A stretch of 64,000 nucleotides of DNA from Aristolochia californica (GCA_029961685.1 JARWKL010000010.1:30034111-30098110), one strand, 5' to 3'. Counted from the first letter of the stretch, positions 26,401 through 38,508 are shown. Notes: generated by a model from the letters alone, not told the origin. Made by a program: numbers and translations.

Positions 26401-26655
26401 TAAATCCCTCCTAGTAGAGTTGAGATTTAACAGAGATCGTCCTATGGAACTGTACTGTGATAATCAAGTTGTAATCCACATTATCTCCAATACAGTCTTT
26501 CATGAGAGAATAGAGCATATTGAAGTTGATTGTCACTTTGTCAAAGAGAAGCTGCAAGCAGGCATTATATATCTCAAACATGTTTCATCTCAAAACCAAG
26601 TAGCTCAAAAGTCAGGGAATATACGATGTCTTCTCACCAACAGCTCAAGGGGGAG

Positions 26656-26991
26656 TGTTAAAATATATGATCAAGTTTGGGTGTCATTGTCGTAATAAGT
26701 TATGATTTTTTTATTCACACCTACTGGGAGGAAGGGTATGATTATAAGTATCATATTTTTGACATCTATAAATAAAGCTTAAGGGGGAGGATTAGGGCAA
26801 CAAGCTCACTAACCTAATCCTCTCCTCTCTTTCACCGATGAGCCCTCTCTCTCTCTTGCACTCAATCATCACTCTTGTCACTCTCTTTTCTCTCTTCTTT
26901 CCCTCTTCTTTCTCTCTTCTCTTATTCTTCCTTCTTCCTTCTTTGTCTACCTTACATTGAAGTTATCAACCATGAAATCCTGAAAACTACA
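26656..26991 (+). repeat. 3' LTR of the nested copia element
   Basis: Starts TGTTAAAATATATGATC directly after the purine tract and ends AAACTACA. It matches the 5' LTR over its length, with visible substitutions and small indels, so the insertion is not recent. Confidence 0.88.
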
Positions 26992-27339
26992 AACTCAAAG
27001 TTCTTGTAATAACTTATTTAGTTTGCCAAAATAGCAATTACACTCCATGGTCCATGTTGAATAGTAGACAGGTTGGAATGGCTATAATATATCTTAGACA
27101 AATTATTTTCATGAAGGTATCGTGTCTTCATTTCAACCCAAATTTCCTTAGCAATGGCACAATAAACTACCTGATCTTGAATTGTATGTTTCGTACTATT
27201 GATTAACCAAGTGGTGACCATGAAATTATCCTTCTTCCACACTCTAGAAGCATGACAGAATTCAGTTCTTTGGTAGTTAAGCTAGGAGAGTCAAATTTAG
27301 AATGTTTTGAGGTGACTTGGGTCCAAACAAGAAAAAGAA

Positions 27340-28050
27340 GGGACACTAGCCTAGAGGTAATTTTCTTGAGAAAAGTTTAAAAGGTTAAGTAAAAAGCGGA
27401 GTCTTAAGCGAAAAGGTCATGCTTAGAGTGTGAGTCTTAGTTTCCTATTAGGAGTCCTAGTTTCCTACTTGATGTAATCTCTAAAGTAAGAGTCTTAGAC
27501 AAAGTTGTTCACTAAAGTCTTAGGTAAAGTATGAGTTTCCTATTTGATGTAATTAAAAAGTTTTAAATGGAAGAATCTTAGCAAGAGAAAGGGAAGATGC
27601 CTAAACCTTTATTTCTTTTTGATTTTTTATTTCCCTCTTCTTTTTCTCTACTTGTGCTCCACCCTTTCTCTCTTCTTCCCTATTTTCTTTTCTCTTTTCT
27701 TCTCTTCTCCTCTCAATTTCTCTTTCCTCCAGCCCTCTTTCAACCTTTCCTTACACTTGGCTCAAGAAGACAGGACCTTTGAAGTGGAGTTCTATCAAAG
27801 TGGTATTAGTATGCCTTCTTTGAGTCCTTTTTCTAATCATGGTAGCATGGACAAAGAGATAGAAGATGTCAATGGCCCTAGCCAGGAAAATTTGGTTGTA
27901 CTTCATGCTCAACTAGAAAAATGTCAACTTGGGGAGAGGCTCCCTTCTTTAACAACCCAAGTTGAAAATTTCTCACTTTGGATGGATTTTCTTCTTTTTT
28001 TTAACAACCTATTAAATTTAGGATCCCATGTAACGAGTAATAACTGAACT
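27340..28050 (+). mobile_element. Possible LTR and gag start of another retrotransposon
   Basis: 27,400-27,600 repeats the phrase TTTCCTACTTGATGTAAT / TTTCCTATTTGATGTAAT, as many plant LTRs do. A CT-rich leader follows. At 27,800 AAGTGGTATTAGTATGCC resembles a decayed tRNA-iMet primer site (TGGTATCAGAGC). A frame continues to 28,047 with HAQLEKCQLGERLPSLTTQV, which could be the start of a gag. No pol follows. An unrelated origin cannot be excluded. Confidence 0.35.
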
Positions 28051-28729
28051 AGTTTAGAGAGAAGAGAGTTACAAGAAGAAGAGTGAAAATTTGTCACTTT
28101 TGTGTAATTTATAATTTTTTTGTATATTTCTTATAGTTTTTAGATATATATTTTTATTCATTTAATTGTATATATTTTAATTTTTATTTTATCATCATTT
28201 TTATTTTTATATTAAGCATAAAAAATATAAAAAAAATTAATAGAAGCTACAGGGAAGAGTGAAAATAAAATTTTGATTCTAAAATTTTAATAAAATTATT
28301 TTTGTAAGAATTTTACTAGTAAATTTTTAAGAATTTGCTAGTAGAAGGGGTTATTTTAATGTTTTCTTCACAAACCGAAATCTATTATCTTGTAGTGTCA
28401 CCTTAGAGGACAATCTATTCACATAATCCAAATCTCTGGCAAACAATGAAATCAAATAATCAAAGATATAAAATAAATCAATAAAAGGGTCTGAAACTGT
28501 GGATTTTTTCAATCTTTTTCTTTTTCAGCAAGCCTCAACGCTGGCCTGCCGTGTTGCTTGAAAAGCTGGATTTCTTAGTTCTTTATCCTTTTCTATCCTA
28601 TATTTTTTCAGATAACGAAGGTTTTGCCTCATTAATATAACAAATGGGATATATTTTCCTTGCGACGACTAATGAGCCATTTCATTTAATTTTAACTTTC
28701 CAATTACGCAACGTGAAGGAGTCACAGCC
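28051..28729. other. AT-rich spacer and laccase upstream region
   Basis: Very AT-rich to about 28,350, then of more ordinary composition up to the laccase TATA box. No gene seen. Confidence 0.5.
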
Positions 28730-28737
28730 TATAAATA
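28730..28737 (+). promoter_or_regulatory. TATA box of the laccase gene
   Basis: TATAAATA lies 135-142 bp upstream of the laccase start codon, a normal distance for a plant gene with a roughly 100-bp leader. The leader is CT-rich, as is common. Confidence 0.65.
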
Positions 28738-28871
28738 TGCGTCTCATCATTCTAAGGTCGTGAGAACATAACATCTCAAGCAAGTTTTGGATACAGATTA
28801 AAGAAATCTCTCCTTCGTCCTTTCTTTGAACCCCCATCGTCTTCCTCTCTCCTTTCGAGCCCACCTTCGAG

Positions 28872-31652
28872 ATGGCTCCTTCATTCCTCTTGCTTCTCTG
28901 CGCATTAACGCTATCGTCAACGGCTTCCGCAGCACTCGTCAAGCACACCTTCCATGTAATTGAACACCTCCCTTTTTCTCTATCTCTATCTTTTTATTTT
29001 TCCTGTCAAATTTCGGATGAGATGCCATTTGAAGATAGTGCAGTTTCTGTTAGCAATCTGGATCCTCGGCTTCCTCGTATGCAGCCAGATGTTTAATCAG
29101 ATTGCTGTCTAATAGACGTCGAAAAAAATTGGAATCGCCCTCATCGAAAACCAGTTGCACCGAGTCACATCACATTACTATATCACCTACTTATGAGATA
29201 TAGCGCCGTAGTGATAGGCTCTCTTAGAATGAACAGTTAAGATGGTAGAAGGCAATGGCTGATGATTACGATTTGTTTTCTTAACGTTTCATTGTGAACT
29301 GGGAGGACCCGTTTAGCTTTTTCATTCGCACTGGATCAGAAAGTAGTCGTCCAAGTGTTAGCAGGTAGCCTGCCATTGGAGGGTTAGGGGTGCGGAATCT
29401 TGAAGGAGCAAGTCATGTCTTCTTTTTCCAGGATTTTAAAGTTCTTCTGTAATACTGTTTCTACCTTGGACAAGTTAGGTCGGATTTCTCATTCGCCATG
29501 CATATACCGACCGGTCAGCAGTGATCATTTCCATAGTCGATTAATTTAACATAGTTTGTTTGACCGATCGTTTCAGTTTATCTTTATTTGCTATTGCTTC
29601 TCAGGTTGGGCATCTCGCAGTTAAACCATTGTGCAAGGAGCAAGTCGTGGTAGCAGTGAACGAGAAGCTCCCCGGTCCTACAATTCGCGTCCATGAGGGT
29701 GATACACTCGTAGTTGATCTTTACAACGACTCACCTTACGATATCTCCATTCACTGGTAATCCATCCTTCCATTCTACTAAGCTTGGAAACCTCGTTTGG
29801 AGCTTTGCTTCGTTCATTACAGTAGGGTGTGCAGAAGAAAAGCTTACAGCTCTTTATAGTTATCGTTGAGGACGATTATAACTTTTTTCAGTCTTTAAGT
29901 CTATCAAAAACTAATGCACCATTTGATGATTTTCAGGCATGGAATATTTCAGCTACTGAGTGGGTGGGCAGATGGACCGAGTTACGTGACCCAGTGTCCG
30001 ATTCGTCCCGGCAACAAGTACAGTTACAAGTTCAACATCACTGGGCAGGAGGGTACCCTTTGGTGGCACGCCCATTTTTCAGTGCTCCGAGCTACCGTCT
30101 ACGGTGCTCTCATCATCTACCCAAGAGACTCTGTGTCTTACCCCTTCCCAAAACCATACGGAGAAGTCCCCATTTTGTTGGGTAGCTCCCTCTCTCCGAA
30201 TCCTATCCCTTTCTCGCCTCTTTACAGAAGTGAACCATTCTTCTGAAACTCGTTACCGGTCCCTTTGAACAGGTGAGTGGTGGGATGCCAACGTGGTGGA
30301 TGTAGAGAACGAAGCCCTCGCGTCTGGAGGAGCTCCAAACAACTCCGACGCCTATACTATAAACGGGAAACCCGGTCGTCTGTACTCCTGTGCAAGAGGT
30401 GCATAAAATAATTTCTCAATACTTTATATGGTTGATTGTTAGATAGGTTTACTTATGTGTTTTCTTTTTTTTTTCCCCTTGTATCAAAACCAGAGACTTT
30501 CAAACTGAAGGTGACCCCTGGAAAAACTTATCTTCTTCGCATCATCAACGCTGCCCTCAATAACCAGCTCTTCTTCAAAATTGCTGGACACAACTTTACT
30601 GTCGTCGGTGCTGACGCAGCCTACACTAACCCCTACTGCACCGATGTCGTCGTTACTGCCCCTGGTCAGACCACCGATGTTCTCCTCACAGCTGATCAGA
30701 CTCCGGCATCGTACTACATGGCGGCACACCCTTACATTTCTGCTCCTATCGCACCATTCGACAATACCACCACCGTCGGCATCATCCAGTACGAACATGC
30801 CTCCTCCTCGGAGCCCATCATGCCTGTCATGCCGGTCTTCACGGATACTCCGACTGCCCACAAGTTCTACAGCAATCTCACCGGATTGTCCAGTAGCCGG
30901 GGTTACAAACCCATTCTCCAGAGTGTAGACGAGAGAATGTTTATCGCTTTCGGTCTGGGACTCGACCAATGCCCACCCAACGCCAATTGCGGTGGCCCCA
31001 GTAACACACGATTAACAGCCAACATGAACAACATCTCCTTCCAGTTCCCCTCCAGGTTGTCGTTGCTTCAGGCACACTTTAGTGGAGTCAACGGCATCTT
31101 CACGGATGATTTCCCCGATAATCCACCGATTGTCTATGACTACACAAACGCAACGGTAGCCGCTGCTTTCTTGGCGTCACAGAAGGGAACGCGCTTGAAG
31201 AGGCTGGCTTACAACTCTACAGTGGAGATTGTTTTACAGAACACGGCTGTGCTCACGACGGAGAACCACCCCATTCATCTACACGGCTTCAATTTCTTCA
31301 TTCTTGCGCAAGGTTTCGGCAACTTCAATCGAGAGACAGACGAGCAAAAATTCAACTTGGTGAACGCCCAGGAACGAAATACCATCGGTGTTCCCGTTGG
31401 TGGGTGGGCTGTAATTCGATTCAAGGCCAATAATCCAGGTAAAATTCTTCTCCAAGCACTGAGATATTAAAACAACAGTATAAGAACTCTGACTGACCGT
31501 GAAAGATACTTGACATCACAGGCGTCTGGCTACTCCACTGCCACCTGGACATCCACCTTCCGTTGGGCCTAGCAACTGCTTTCGTAGTGGAAAACGGGCC
31601 TTCTTCTTCTTCAATTCTCCCGCCGCCTCCCAGTGATCTTCCTCTTTGCTAG
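28872..31652 (+). CDS. Laccase (secreted multicopper oxidase), six exons
   Basis: Blue copper oxidase that takes electrons from phenolics (monolignols, flavonoids) and reduces O2 to water in the cell wall. Exons by eye: 28,872-28,955, 29,605-29,756, 29,937-30,181, 30,273-30,398, 30,494-31,438 and 31,522-31,652. All introns are GT-AG and the frame is kept, giving 560 residues, the usual size. Residues 1-20 form a signal peptide ([20 protein letters not shown]). The four copper signatures are intact: HWHG (78-81), WHAH (122-125), HPIHLHG (461-467) and HCHLDIH (523-529), with Leu534 at the axial type-1 copper position. Several NxT/S sites suggest glycosylation. The tail ends SDLPLC, where many laccases stop shortly after DLP. 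No truncation or stop is seen, so it is probably functional. Which laccase subgroup it belongs to needs a tree. Confidence 0.95.
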
Positions 31653-34550
31653 AAGAAAGAAGCCGGCCAGAAGCCTCAAAAAAATTTCTTTCTTTGCTTC
31701 ACCTGTGCGTGGAATAATAATAATCTGTTCTATCAAGTCTCCAACTCTTGGAGATTAGAATTCTTTCGTAGCTCCAATTTGTTGTTTATTTCTTTTGTCT
31801 GTTGAAATTAAAAAAATGCAGCCTGCTAAATAACGTAATTCTATGTCGTATTTTGGTGTACTGATGAAACAACAAAGTAATGAGACTGGCTTACTATTTC
31901 CCTTCAGGATTATGGTGGGGAGACTTTGATTTCTCAAACTTGATTTCATTCAGTTTTCTTCATTATTCGCTTTTTGAAAAGTCGAAGTAACTTTGGGTAA
32001 AAAGTCGCAAAAATCTTCTTTTCCATCTCTTTTCTTCTCTTCAGTCCATACAAAAAGGTGAACAGGGATTCGCTCTGAACAAAGGAGCGGAAAGAACATA
32101 GAGGGATTTTTTCCAGTTTGCTTCCATTCTTGTTCATGGCGGATCAGACCCAGAAAAAGTCTACTCCCCACCTTGAATATCAGCTGGCCAACAAGGGAAA
32201 GATACAAAACGAGTATCTAATATGCTCCAGGGAGAATCTCTTCGGCAAAGAAGCAAAACAGTTATAAAATCCACCGATACCATGATTAGCATAGGTACTA
32301 ATGCTTGAGGTTTCTGAAAATTAAACTACTAAAATCATGATACGTGAGTACCCCATTATAAATTCTCACTCGTTAAACTAAGATTTATATTTCATCATAC
32401 CATATTGAAGTTTGTTGGGTAACGAACAGAAAATCAAAGCATGAGGGAATAATTAAACAATCATAGTTGATAATTTTGGGATAGCTGAAGTGAATATGAA
32501 ATGACAACCTAAACACTTTTTTTATTGAGTGGAGATCCATCGTATCATACACGTCTGTGGTTCCGCTTCATCACGTCCGCCTCCCCATAGACTAAATCTT
32601 CCCTGTTATTAAAACCAGAAGCCTCGGCTCTCCTCTGTCGACCTTTTAAGCTGTCTTAATGTCTGTTAGTAGAAAAACGTTCACGTTCGGCTAGGAAAAT
32701 GTATAAAGGAGATACCGTGTTTGAGCTTTATGCGCCTTTAATTTGCCTAGTAATTAAAGTTTCGAGATAACTAGATCTAATCCATTTACAAATGCCCAGT
32801 CACAGAGAGAACGAGAATGTCTGCCAGTTAGTCTCATATAGGAATCTACCACTTCATTAACTATGAAGTTTCAGAAGCGAAGAACAGGTGTACGATGGAT
32901 CTCAATCTGAAACGTTTTGGCTTGATTTGTTAATAAACAACCGAAGATTGAAGGTACGCCTAGTTCGTTTATCTGATATCGGATTCAAGATAGAGGGAAG
33001 GAATAAAGAATAACGTGGACAATCAATTAACAGATAAGAACTCAATAAAAAGAGCTCATCCAGAAACTGAAAGTGAAGGATCACCTGCCGAACCACTAGT
33101 CTAGGCCGGCTAAAGGTGCCACTTTTATATTGGTAAACCATATTCTCTTTTAATAAATGTAGTTGCACCTTAGATCGATAATCGTATTTTGCGTTTCGGG
33201 AACCTCTTTCATAATTTAATGGAGCCGCTTAACTTTCCATGAAAGAGAAATGGATTCATTAACTAGGTCTATGAGTCTTAAAGTACTCAAAGCTCACATA
33301 AGAATCTCGGTCAAAACTATCAGAAAAACTAAAGTTCTGCTTAAGGTAGTAAAATAAACTTAGAAGAAACTAAACGCAATCTTCTTTTTCTGATTTTATC
33401 TCTTCTGCAACCCATTTGGAAAATTAAACTAGGGTACAACAGTGGATGGGAAAACGACCAAAACAACAGCCCAGACGTCTCCTTCAAAGCATCTTCTCCT
33501 ACCCATGCTCGGAGCATTTCCTTCTTTTATCCCCATCTATGTTAAAAGTTGTGAATTAGATATGCTCCCTATTTGCTCATGCGTCTTAATGGGAAAGAGG
33601 AACAGAACAGAAGCATAAGGAACAGATTCCCCATCCAAATGCGTTGGCCACACCATGAATTAGCTAGCCATCACATTATACTAAAGTTGAACCATCCATG
33701 GAAGGGAGAGCATATAGCTTTACATGTGCGCGGACAAAGGATGAAAAGGCAAGAGAGAAAGGGATCTCACTAGACAAGGAAGCCCAAATCTGCTTACTGA
33801 AATCACTATAATGCAAGAACCATCAGAAGGAGTAGCTAACGAAGACCTGTAAACTTCAAAGAAGGTTGCAAGAGCTCATCTTTCTGGGTTGCAGTGTCCG
33901 GGAAGAAACCAAAGTTGCGGACTCGGAGATCTGTCAATGGCCTTGTTGTGTTCATTAATGGCAGAAAAACAGGTCAGAGAAGGACGAGTGAGTGGAAGGG
34001 AGAGGCGTAGTGAAGTACCTTCTCTGTCACATACCCCACCAACATAATTGATAGTCGACAATGGAGATAGGAGGGGCGTTGAAGGGCTCTCCGTGGAAAA
34101 CGACTGAGAGGAGGCAGCATATAGCAGGTTTAATCAAAGTACTTGGGATTCTACTAGGCGGGTGACACACACTGGTGGGAAACACATTCGTGTCCACTAA
34201 AGGAGTGACCAGATATCCACGGAAATGCCCCCACCCCCTGTGAATTCTGGACACAAGAAGAGTACCACGAACCCTCATTTCAAATCACTCCCTTCGCCCA
34301 CTTCACCTGCTCACCCAATTTCCCGTACCTCAATAATTCACTCTTTCTTTACAGAAAAAAAAAAAGCAAAAAAATTGAAAAACTCAAACAAGTGAGGCAT
34401 TTTCAACCTCTCGACCCATGGAGGACTTTGTTTATTTCAAAGGCAAACCAAGCTAGTATAAAACTGTTAGTGCCTAGTCAAGTGTTCCCAAGAGGAACTG
34501 AATGGCTAACGCACCCGAAGCGAAAATTATCGCCGTATGTTCTCATTCCT
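31653..34550. other. Intergenic DNA downstream of laccase
   Basis: No gene family recognised. A small plus-strand frame of 43 codons at 32,136-32,267 (MADQTQKKSTPHLEYQLANK, then more) starts with a good ATG but has no known domain and no splice context. A minus-strand frame at 33,876-34,278 likewise matches nothing I know. Confidence 0.45.
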
Positions 34551-34680
34551 AACCCCCCCCCCCCCTTTACCCGGGAGATTCGAACGCCGAACACAGCGGC
34601 TGATAACAATCCCTGTGCCAAGGGGGATCAGGAACGTGAACATAGGGCTGACAGTTTTCTGTCTATGTAAATCTCTATAA
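34440..34680 (-). mobile_element. Possible tRNA-derived SINE-like sequence
   Basis: On the minus strand, TGGCACAGGG (34,611-34,620) fits a polymerase III A box and GTTCGAATCTCCC (34,573-34,585) fits a B box, about 30 bp apart as in tRNA-related SINEs. A run of 13 G (34,553-34,565 as C on plus) follows. No target-site duplication or tail was found, so the outer limits are arbitrary. Confidence 0.3.
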
Positions 34681-34689
34681 ATACCTTAC

Positions 34690-35080
34690 TCATCATTTAT
34701 GAATATATGTTGCGTCTTGGGTGGAGGGTGACCTCATTTAACCTCAAACATAGGAAAATAAAAATAAAATTGGAATGCAACGAATCACGGGCACATTTGA
34801 GATCAGGACCCACAATAAGATACTGGGCGTCCACAAAATCATGGTGGTTGGAATTATTTAATTAATATACTTGATTAATCCATAGTTGTCACTTTTATAG
34901 GTTTGACAATGGGCAGAATCATTAAATTTTGAGACAAACTTAGTACTAATTCAACGTAGGACCCGCGCGAACGTGAACCAACGGAGAGTGGGGCCCCGGG
35001 ACCAAAACACAGCTTCGGCTTTACTCGAACATTCCTCTGAAAAATATAAAGTGAAATTAATAGTTGTTGGACTCTCGCGG
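34690..35080. other. Intergenic DNA
   Basis: No gene or repeat recognised. It leads into a possible promoter at 35.08 kb. Confidence 0.4.
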
Positions 35081-35082
35081 CT

Positions 35083-35362
35083 CTTTTATATTCCCGGCTC
35101 TCGCACAGCTTCCTTTCCGTTGTTTTGGTTTCAGAGAAGCGGAGAAAAGAGACGGTGCTGGCGGTGGTGGTGGCAGCGAGTCGAGGAAGCTTCCAAAGGG
35201 ATCGCATTGATCCGGTATGCGCAGCAGCTTCTTAATATGGATCATGCAATCCTTTTGGACTCTTCCTCCTCTCGCTTATGTTTTCTTTCTATTTTTCTCT
35301 CCTCACTTCTTCGTTTATCCTCGGCCTTGGTCTACAACCTTCCCGTCTGGAAGCAGCGGTAA
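35083..35362 (+). other. Candidate promoter and orphan first exon
   Basis: TTTTATATTCCC near 35,083 looks like a TATA box. A CT- and GA-rich, leader-like region follows, with a possible donor at GATCCG|GTATGC (35,214) and another at GAAGCAGCG|GTAAGTC (35,359). An ATG at 35,237 opens 42 codons (MDHAILLDSSSSRLCFLSIF onwards), hydrophobic like a signal peptide, up to the second donor. No downstream exon was recognised in the next 2.7 kb. It may be a truncated gene, a non-coding RNA or coincidence. Confidence 0.25.
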
Positions 35363-38167
35363 GTCATTTCTCTTCCTCCTTGATAGATTTGTGTGTTTTC
35401 AGCTGTATTTGTGATTATAATTTATTTCTAATTATGAAAATAAGCTACCAGAGATTTCAAATTCTGTTTCGTTTTCCAGCAATTTTTACCCTATTATTTT
35501 TCTTCGATCCCTCTCACGAACATCCATTTACGCACTGAGTTTTGCCTTCTTCCTCTGATTCCGATCTGTTTTTCAAATGAATCAGCGAACATTAGCATTT
35601 TGTACTATTGCTTGTAGGTTTTCGTTACTCTCCTTCGATCAGTGAAATGATCATTCTTGCACAAAAAAAGAAAAGGCGAATGATCAATATGAACGAGCAT
35701 TATGCATATTTTTCACTTTTGTTTGAATAAACTCGATACTAGTCTTGACAACTTGTTTGCTTGGACGCCATATCTTTTAATGTTCCTTCGGAGGAATTAA
35801 TTTGAAGAAAAAAAAATTAATTAAGAACTGTAACTCGCTAGTTCTAAAATGTACTGTCAGCCGGTCTTCTCAATGGTGACCAAGCCCCTTTCTTTTCAAA
35901 GCCACCATCGACCATTCTTCATTCACAACACATTTCATCATCAACCGCCATGATTCCAAACCCACTTCAAATCAGTCCTGGCACTTAACGACAACAAAAT
36001 TCATGTCCATGCCAGCTTCACTGATTCACCCCCCTCACTTTTAACATTCCATTTTGATTGATTGAAGAAGAGAAAAGAAGGGGGAAGAGCGTCGTGGTGT
36101 GATTTCTCTCCGTTTAAATAAGATAGTGGGAGCGACCCGGACCCCATCCCTCATCATCACCAGATTTTGATTGGTCAATGATAAGATTTTACCAGTTGTG
36201 GGCATTCGAAATGGTTATGACGAAGCAGTTTGGTTTCCCAAATAAGCAGGACCATGACCGTGTTTGTGCCTCCGTCAAATAATTATTTCTAATGGCTTGT
36301 TGTTAGAATCCAAAGCCAGGGGTAGGGATTTCTTAGCGCACTTTATCGACTCCACTGGTCCACGTTGCTGCCCCAAAAAGACTTGTTTCCAGTGGAAAAA
36401 GGTCAAGTGATGAGAATCAGGACACATGGGACTATGAGCATTTTTTTAACCCCTCAAAATCTTAATTTCGAAATAAAGAGGTATGATCACATGGTGCTAC
36501 CTTTTATGTCTTTCAACCTACCACGTGTCACCCTTTCCTAATGGAATTCGTTAAAGATAATAAGCTTAATTTATAGTGTTCTCGGGCACCCAAAAATCCA
36601 TTGGAGAAAAGACTTGCAGAAGGGACTGTGAGCTTCGATGTAGAAGAAGAGGCATTTGATTTTGAATCATCAAGGAGGAGTGATGAGTGATGACGATAGA
36701 GAACAAAAACGGATCGTACGTCTTATCTTTGAACAGGGATTACATGGGGGAGTGTCTCCCTCTAGGCCAGCAAGCTCCATCATGGTGCACAAGGTGCCAA
36801 AAAACAGCCCACAGGTGATGAACTTTCAAAACGACGGGCGGGCGAGGTTGCTCCTTGCATGGGGACAGAATCCCTTGTTGATTTGAAACCCGCCTGTGAT
36901 GACAAGATGTGCGGAGGAAGGGCTAAAAGAAATTTTTGCATGCATCGATGTGACTCCAAGTCTCAGATCATTTGATTAGTAACAGAACTATGGAGGATTA
37001 GTAAAAGAAAGGCATGAAAGGAGATGGTTTCAGTGGAGTCGCAGGTTGAGAGAGAAAGAGAGAAACCCAAAAGCATCTTTACTCCCTATTCTTCCTCGCT
37101 TACTGCCTGGGTTAACATTTTTTTAACTCCTCTTCTCTATGACGAAATGGACCCCATGTGGGAATCCGAGGTTGAATATTAGTATTGAAATTGGTAAGCT
37201 TCGTGGTAGGTTCTTGTTTATCACAAAGACGAATATTTTGGACCCTGGTTCGCCTTTCAAAATCACTGACTCACTACGTCTGAGATGATAAGGTCTAGAT
37301 CCATCAACTGTATTGATACTTGAGATGAAGAAGCATTTATTCGGGCCACGAGGCCCACAACTTATTCTCATTCTGCTTCGTTAACGGATGTAAAGAGTAA
37401 AAATTTAAAATTTTGATTTTGAATTTCATTATATTCACTATAATCCCTTTATAAGAAATTATAAATAAAAGGTTTTCAAAATTTTTACATCTTTGAGGTC
37501 AGATAGGTCATGGTCCCACTACGAATCACATATGGTACCTACGAAGATAAATTTAGGTAAGATTCGGAGAAAATATCAGGTCCTTTTTTCTTTTCAAGGT
37601 GAGAGGAGCGCGAAGAGAGGCAGAAGCTGGGAAAACAGAGACTCCCGAAGCGGCACCTTTTGAACTGGTTTCCAACTTCGAATGGAAACCAAGGCGGGAT
37701 ATCGAGTCATTGAGTGATCGCCGAGTCTCCAGAAACTGGAAATTTCGACGTTGATGGTATGTGCACAGTCGACGGAGATGGCAAGGGAAATGGAGTTTCT
37801 GGTTGTACTTCGAACAAGTTCGACACAGGATCCTTAAAGAGCGTGGGAGATAGTACTGTTTTATGGGAGGTAAAAAGGAGATGGGAACTTTTTTATCAAC
37901 ACCTATGTTGCTACTATGAGGGCAACTTCACAAAGCCGAAAGACGGCCGGGTCCGATGGTAGAGATAATGACGAACAAAGATACCAGAGGACGCAAAATA
38001 GCAATAATAACGAGCAGGGAACTAGCATTGAGCAAGGTCTCACGGAGAGTAGCAGGACAAAAAAATCAAACATAAAAAACAAATATAACTATGGGTAAAA
38101 ATAACACAACGGAGAATGAACCTGAAAATCCATAGTCGGGGTCCTGAAAACCATAATTCTGATACCA
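35363..38167. other. Intergenic DNA, no recognised gene
   Basis: Several short frames (36,656-36,886 plus; 37,714-37,962 plus) carry no domain I know. The last part, 37.7-38.17 kb, should be internal sequence of the retrotransposon whose 5' LTR is at 38,168-38,337 (minus), but its gag is not recognisable. Confidence 0.45.
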
Positions 38168-38337
38168 TGTTGATTTTCAGGACTCCATGAATTTAGTTCA
38201 TGGAGAAAAAAGGAGAAAGACCCATCGAGAGAAAACTGGAAGAAGAAGGGTTATGGACTTAGATTTTTTTAACCCTCCCCCTAAAGTTCAATTTATAGAT
38301 TTATGAAACTATTGTATTATAATAATACCCCTGAACA
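38168..38337 (-). mobile_element. Short copia-type 5' LTR (170 bp) with primer site
   Basis: On the minus strand it runs from TGTTCAGGGGTATT (38,337) to AAAATCAACA (38,168) and is followed at once by TGGTATCAGAATTATGG, a near-perfect tRNA-iMet primer site. The internal region would extend to lower coordinates, but no partner LTR and no pol were found. The end AATCAACA is the same as in the LTR at 8.2 kb. Confidence 0.75.
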
Positions 38338-38508
38338 TAGGGTTTAGGGTTTAGGGTTTTAACCATGGAACTTTAACTTAGGGGGGGTTAGTGCCCCAAA
38401 GTGGATTCTTGAAGATCAAGTCATGTCCAACATGAAGATTATGTCATGTCATGTACATGAAGATCAGGTAAGAATTTGTGTTAGTGTTGACGACTTCATG
38501 TGCACTGG
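38338..38508 (+). repeat. 171-bp direct repeat, copy 1
   Basis: Begins with three plant telomere-type units (TAGGGTTTAGGGTTTAGGG) and runs to GTGCACTGG. Copy 2 (39,311-39,481) is the same length and differs at about one base. Both copies are preceded by AACA, from two different LTR ends. Confidence 0.9.

Larger units (their letters stand above)
23118..26991 (+). mobile_element. Nested copia retrotransposon with 5-bp target duplication
   Basis: Complete but dead copia element of 3,874 bp inside the gag of an older minus-strand copia. Both sides carry AACTC (23,113-23,117 and 26,992-26,996). Joining the flanks restores the older gag order. Interior in order: integrase 24,180-24,880 (VLHLDNAKEYMSGEFQSFC, then LSHAILTACILINRLSSS), RT 25,200-26,130 (FYNGNIKEIYMKQPPGF, SLYGLKQSLCVWFENF, VVYVDDIILTGSD), RNase H 26,200-26,640 (QVVIHIISNTVFHERIEHIE). 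The purine tract CAGCTCAAGGGGGAG precedes the 3' LTR. The gag and protease part is largely deleted (the interior before the integrase is only about 0.7 kb), and stops break the rest. Confidence 0.93.
20400..27320 (-). mobile_element. Degenerate copia element, split by a nested insertion
   Basis: Minus-strand copia polyprotein remains in the right order: gag pieces at 27.24-27.0 kb (TTWLINSTKHTIQDQVVY, YCAIAKEIWVEMKTRY), continuing after the insertion at 23.1 kb (QLAKLGLEYDSICAQML); a zinc knuckle YSCGKVGHISTQC at about 22.75 kb; the protease motif SSWFLDSGALDDMTG at 22.5 kb; integrase pieces (DNGSEYRN) at 21.75 kb; and RT pieces GCHWVYVVEYNFDGS and QLDVENVFFYG at 20.8-20.6 kb. It stops before the YVDDI motif, so the 3' end with LTR is lost, and no 5' LTR was found near 27.3 kb. 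Many stops are present. Confidence 0.8.

Noticed and set aside
30484..30969. Open frames of 115 and 161 codons overlapping laccase exon 5 in other frames
   Set aside because: Shadows of the real laccase frame; no family match of their own.
38338..38358. True interstitial telomere from (TTTAGGG)n
   Set aside because: Only three units here and three at 42,735; too short to claim a telomere fusion, though the first takes part in the duplication.
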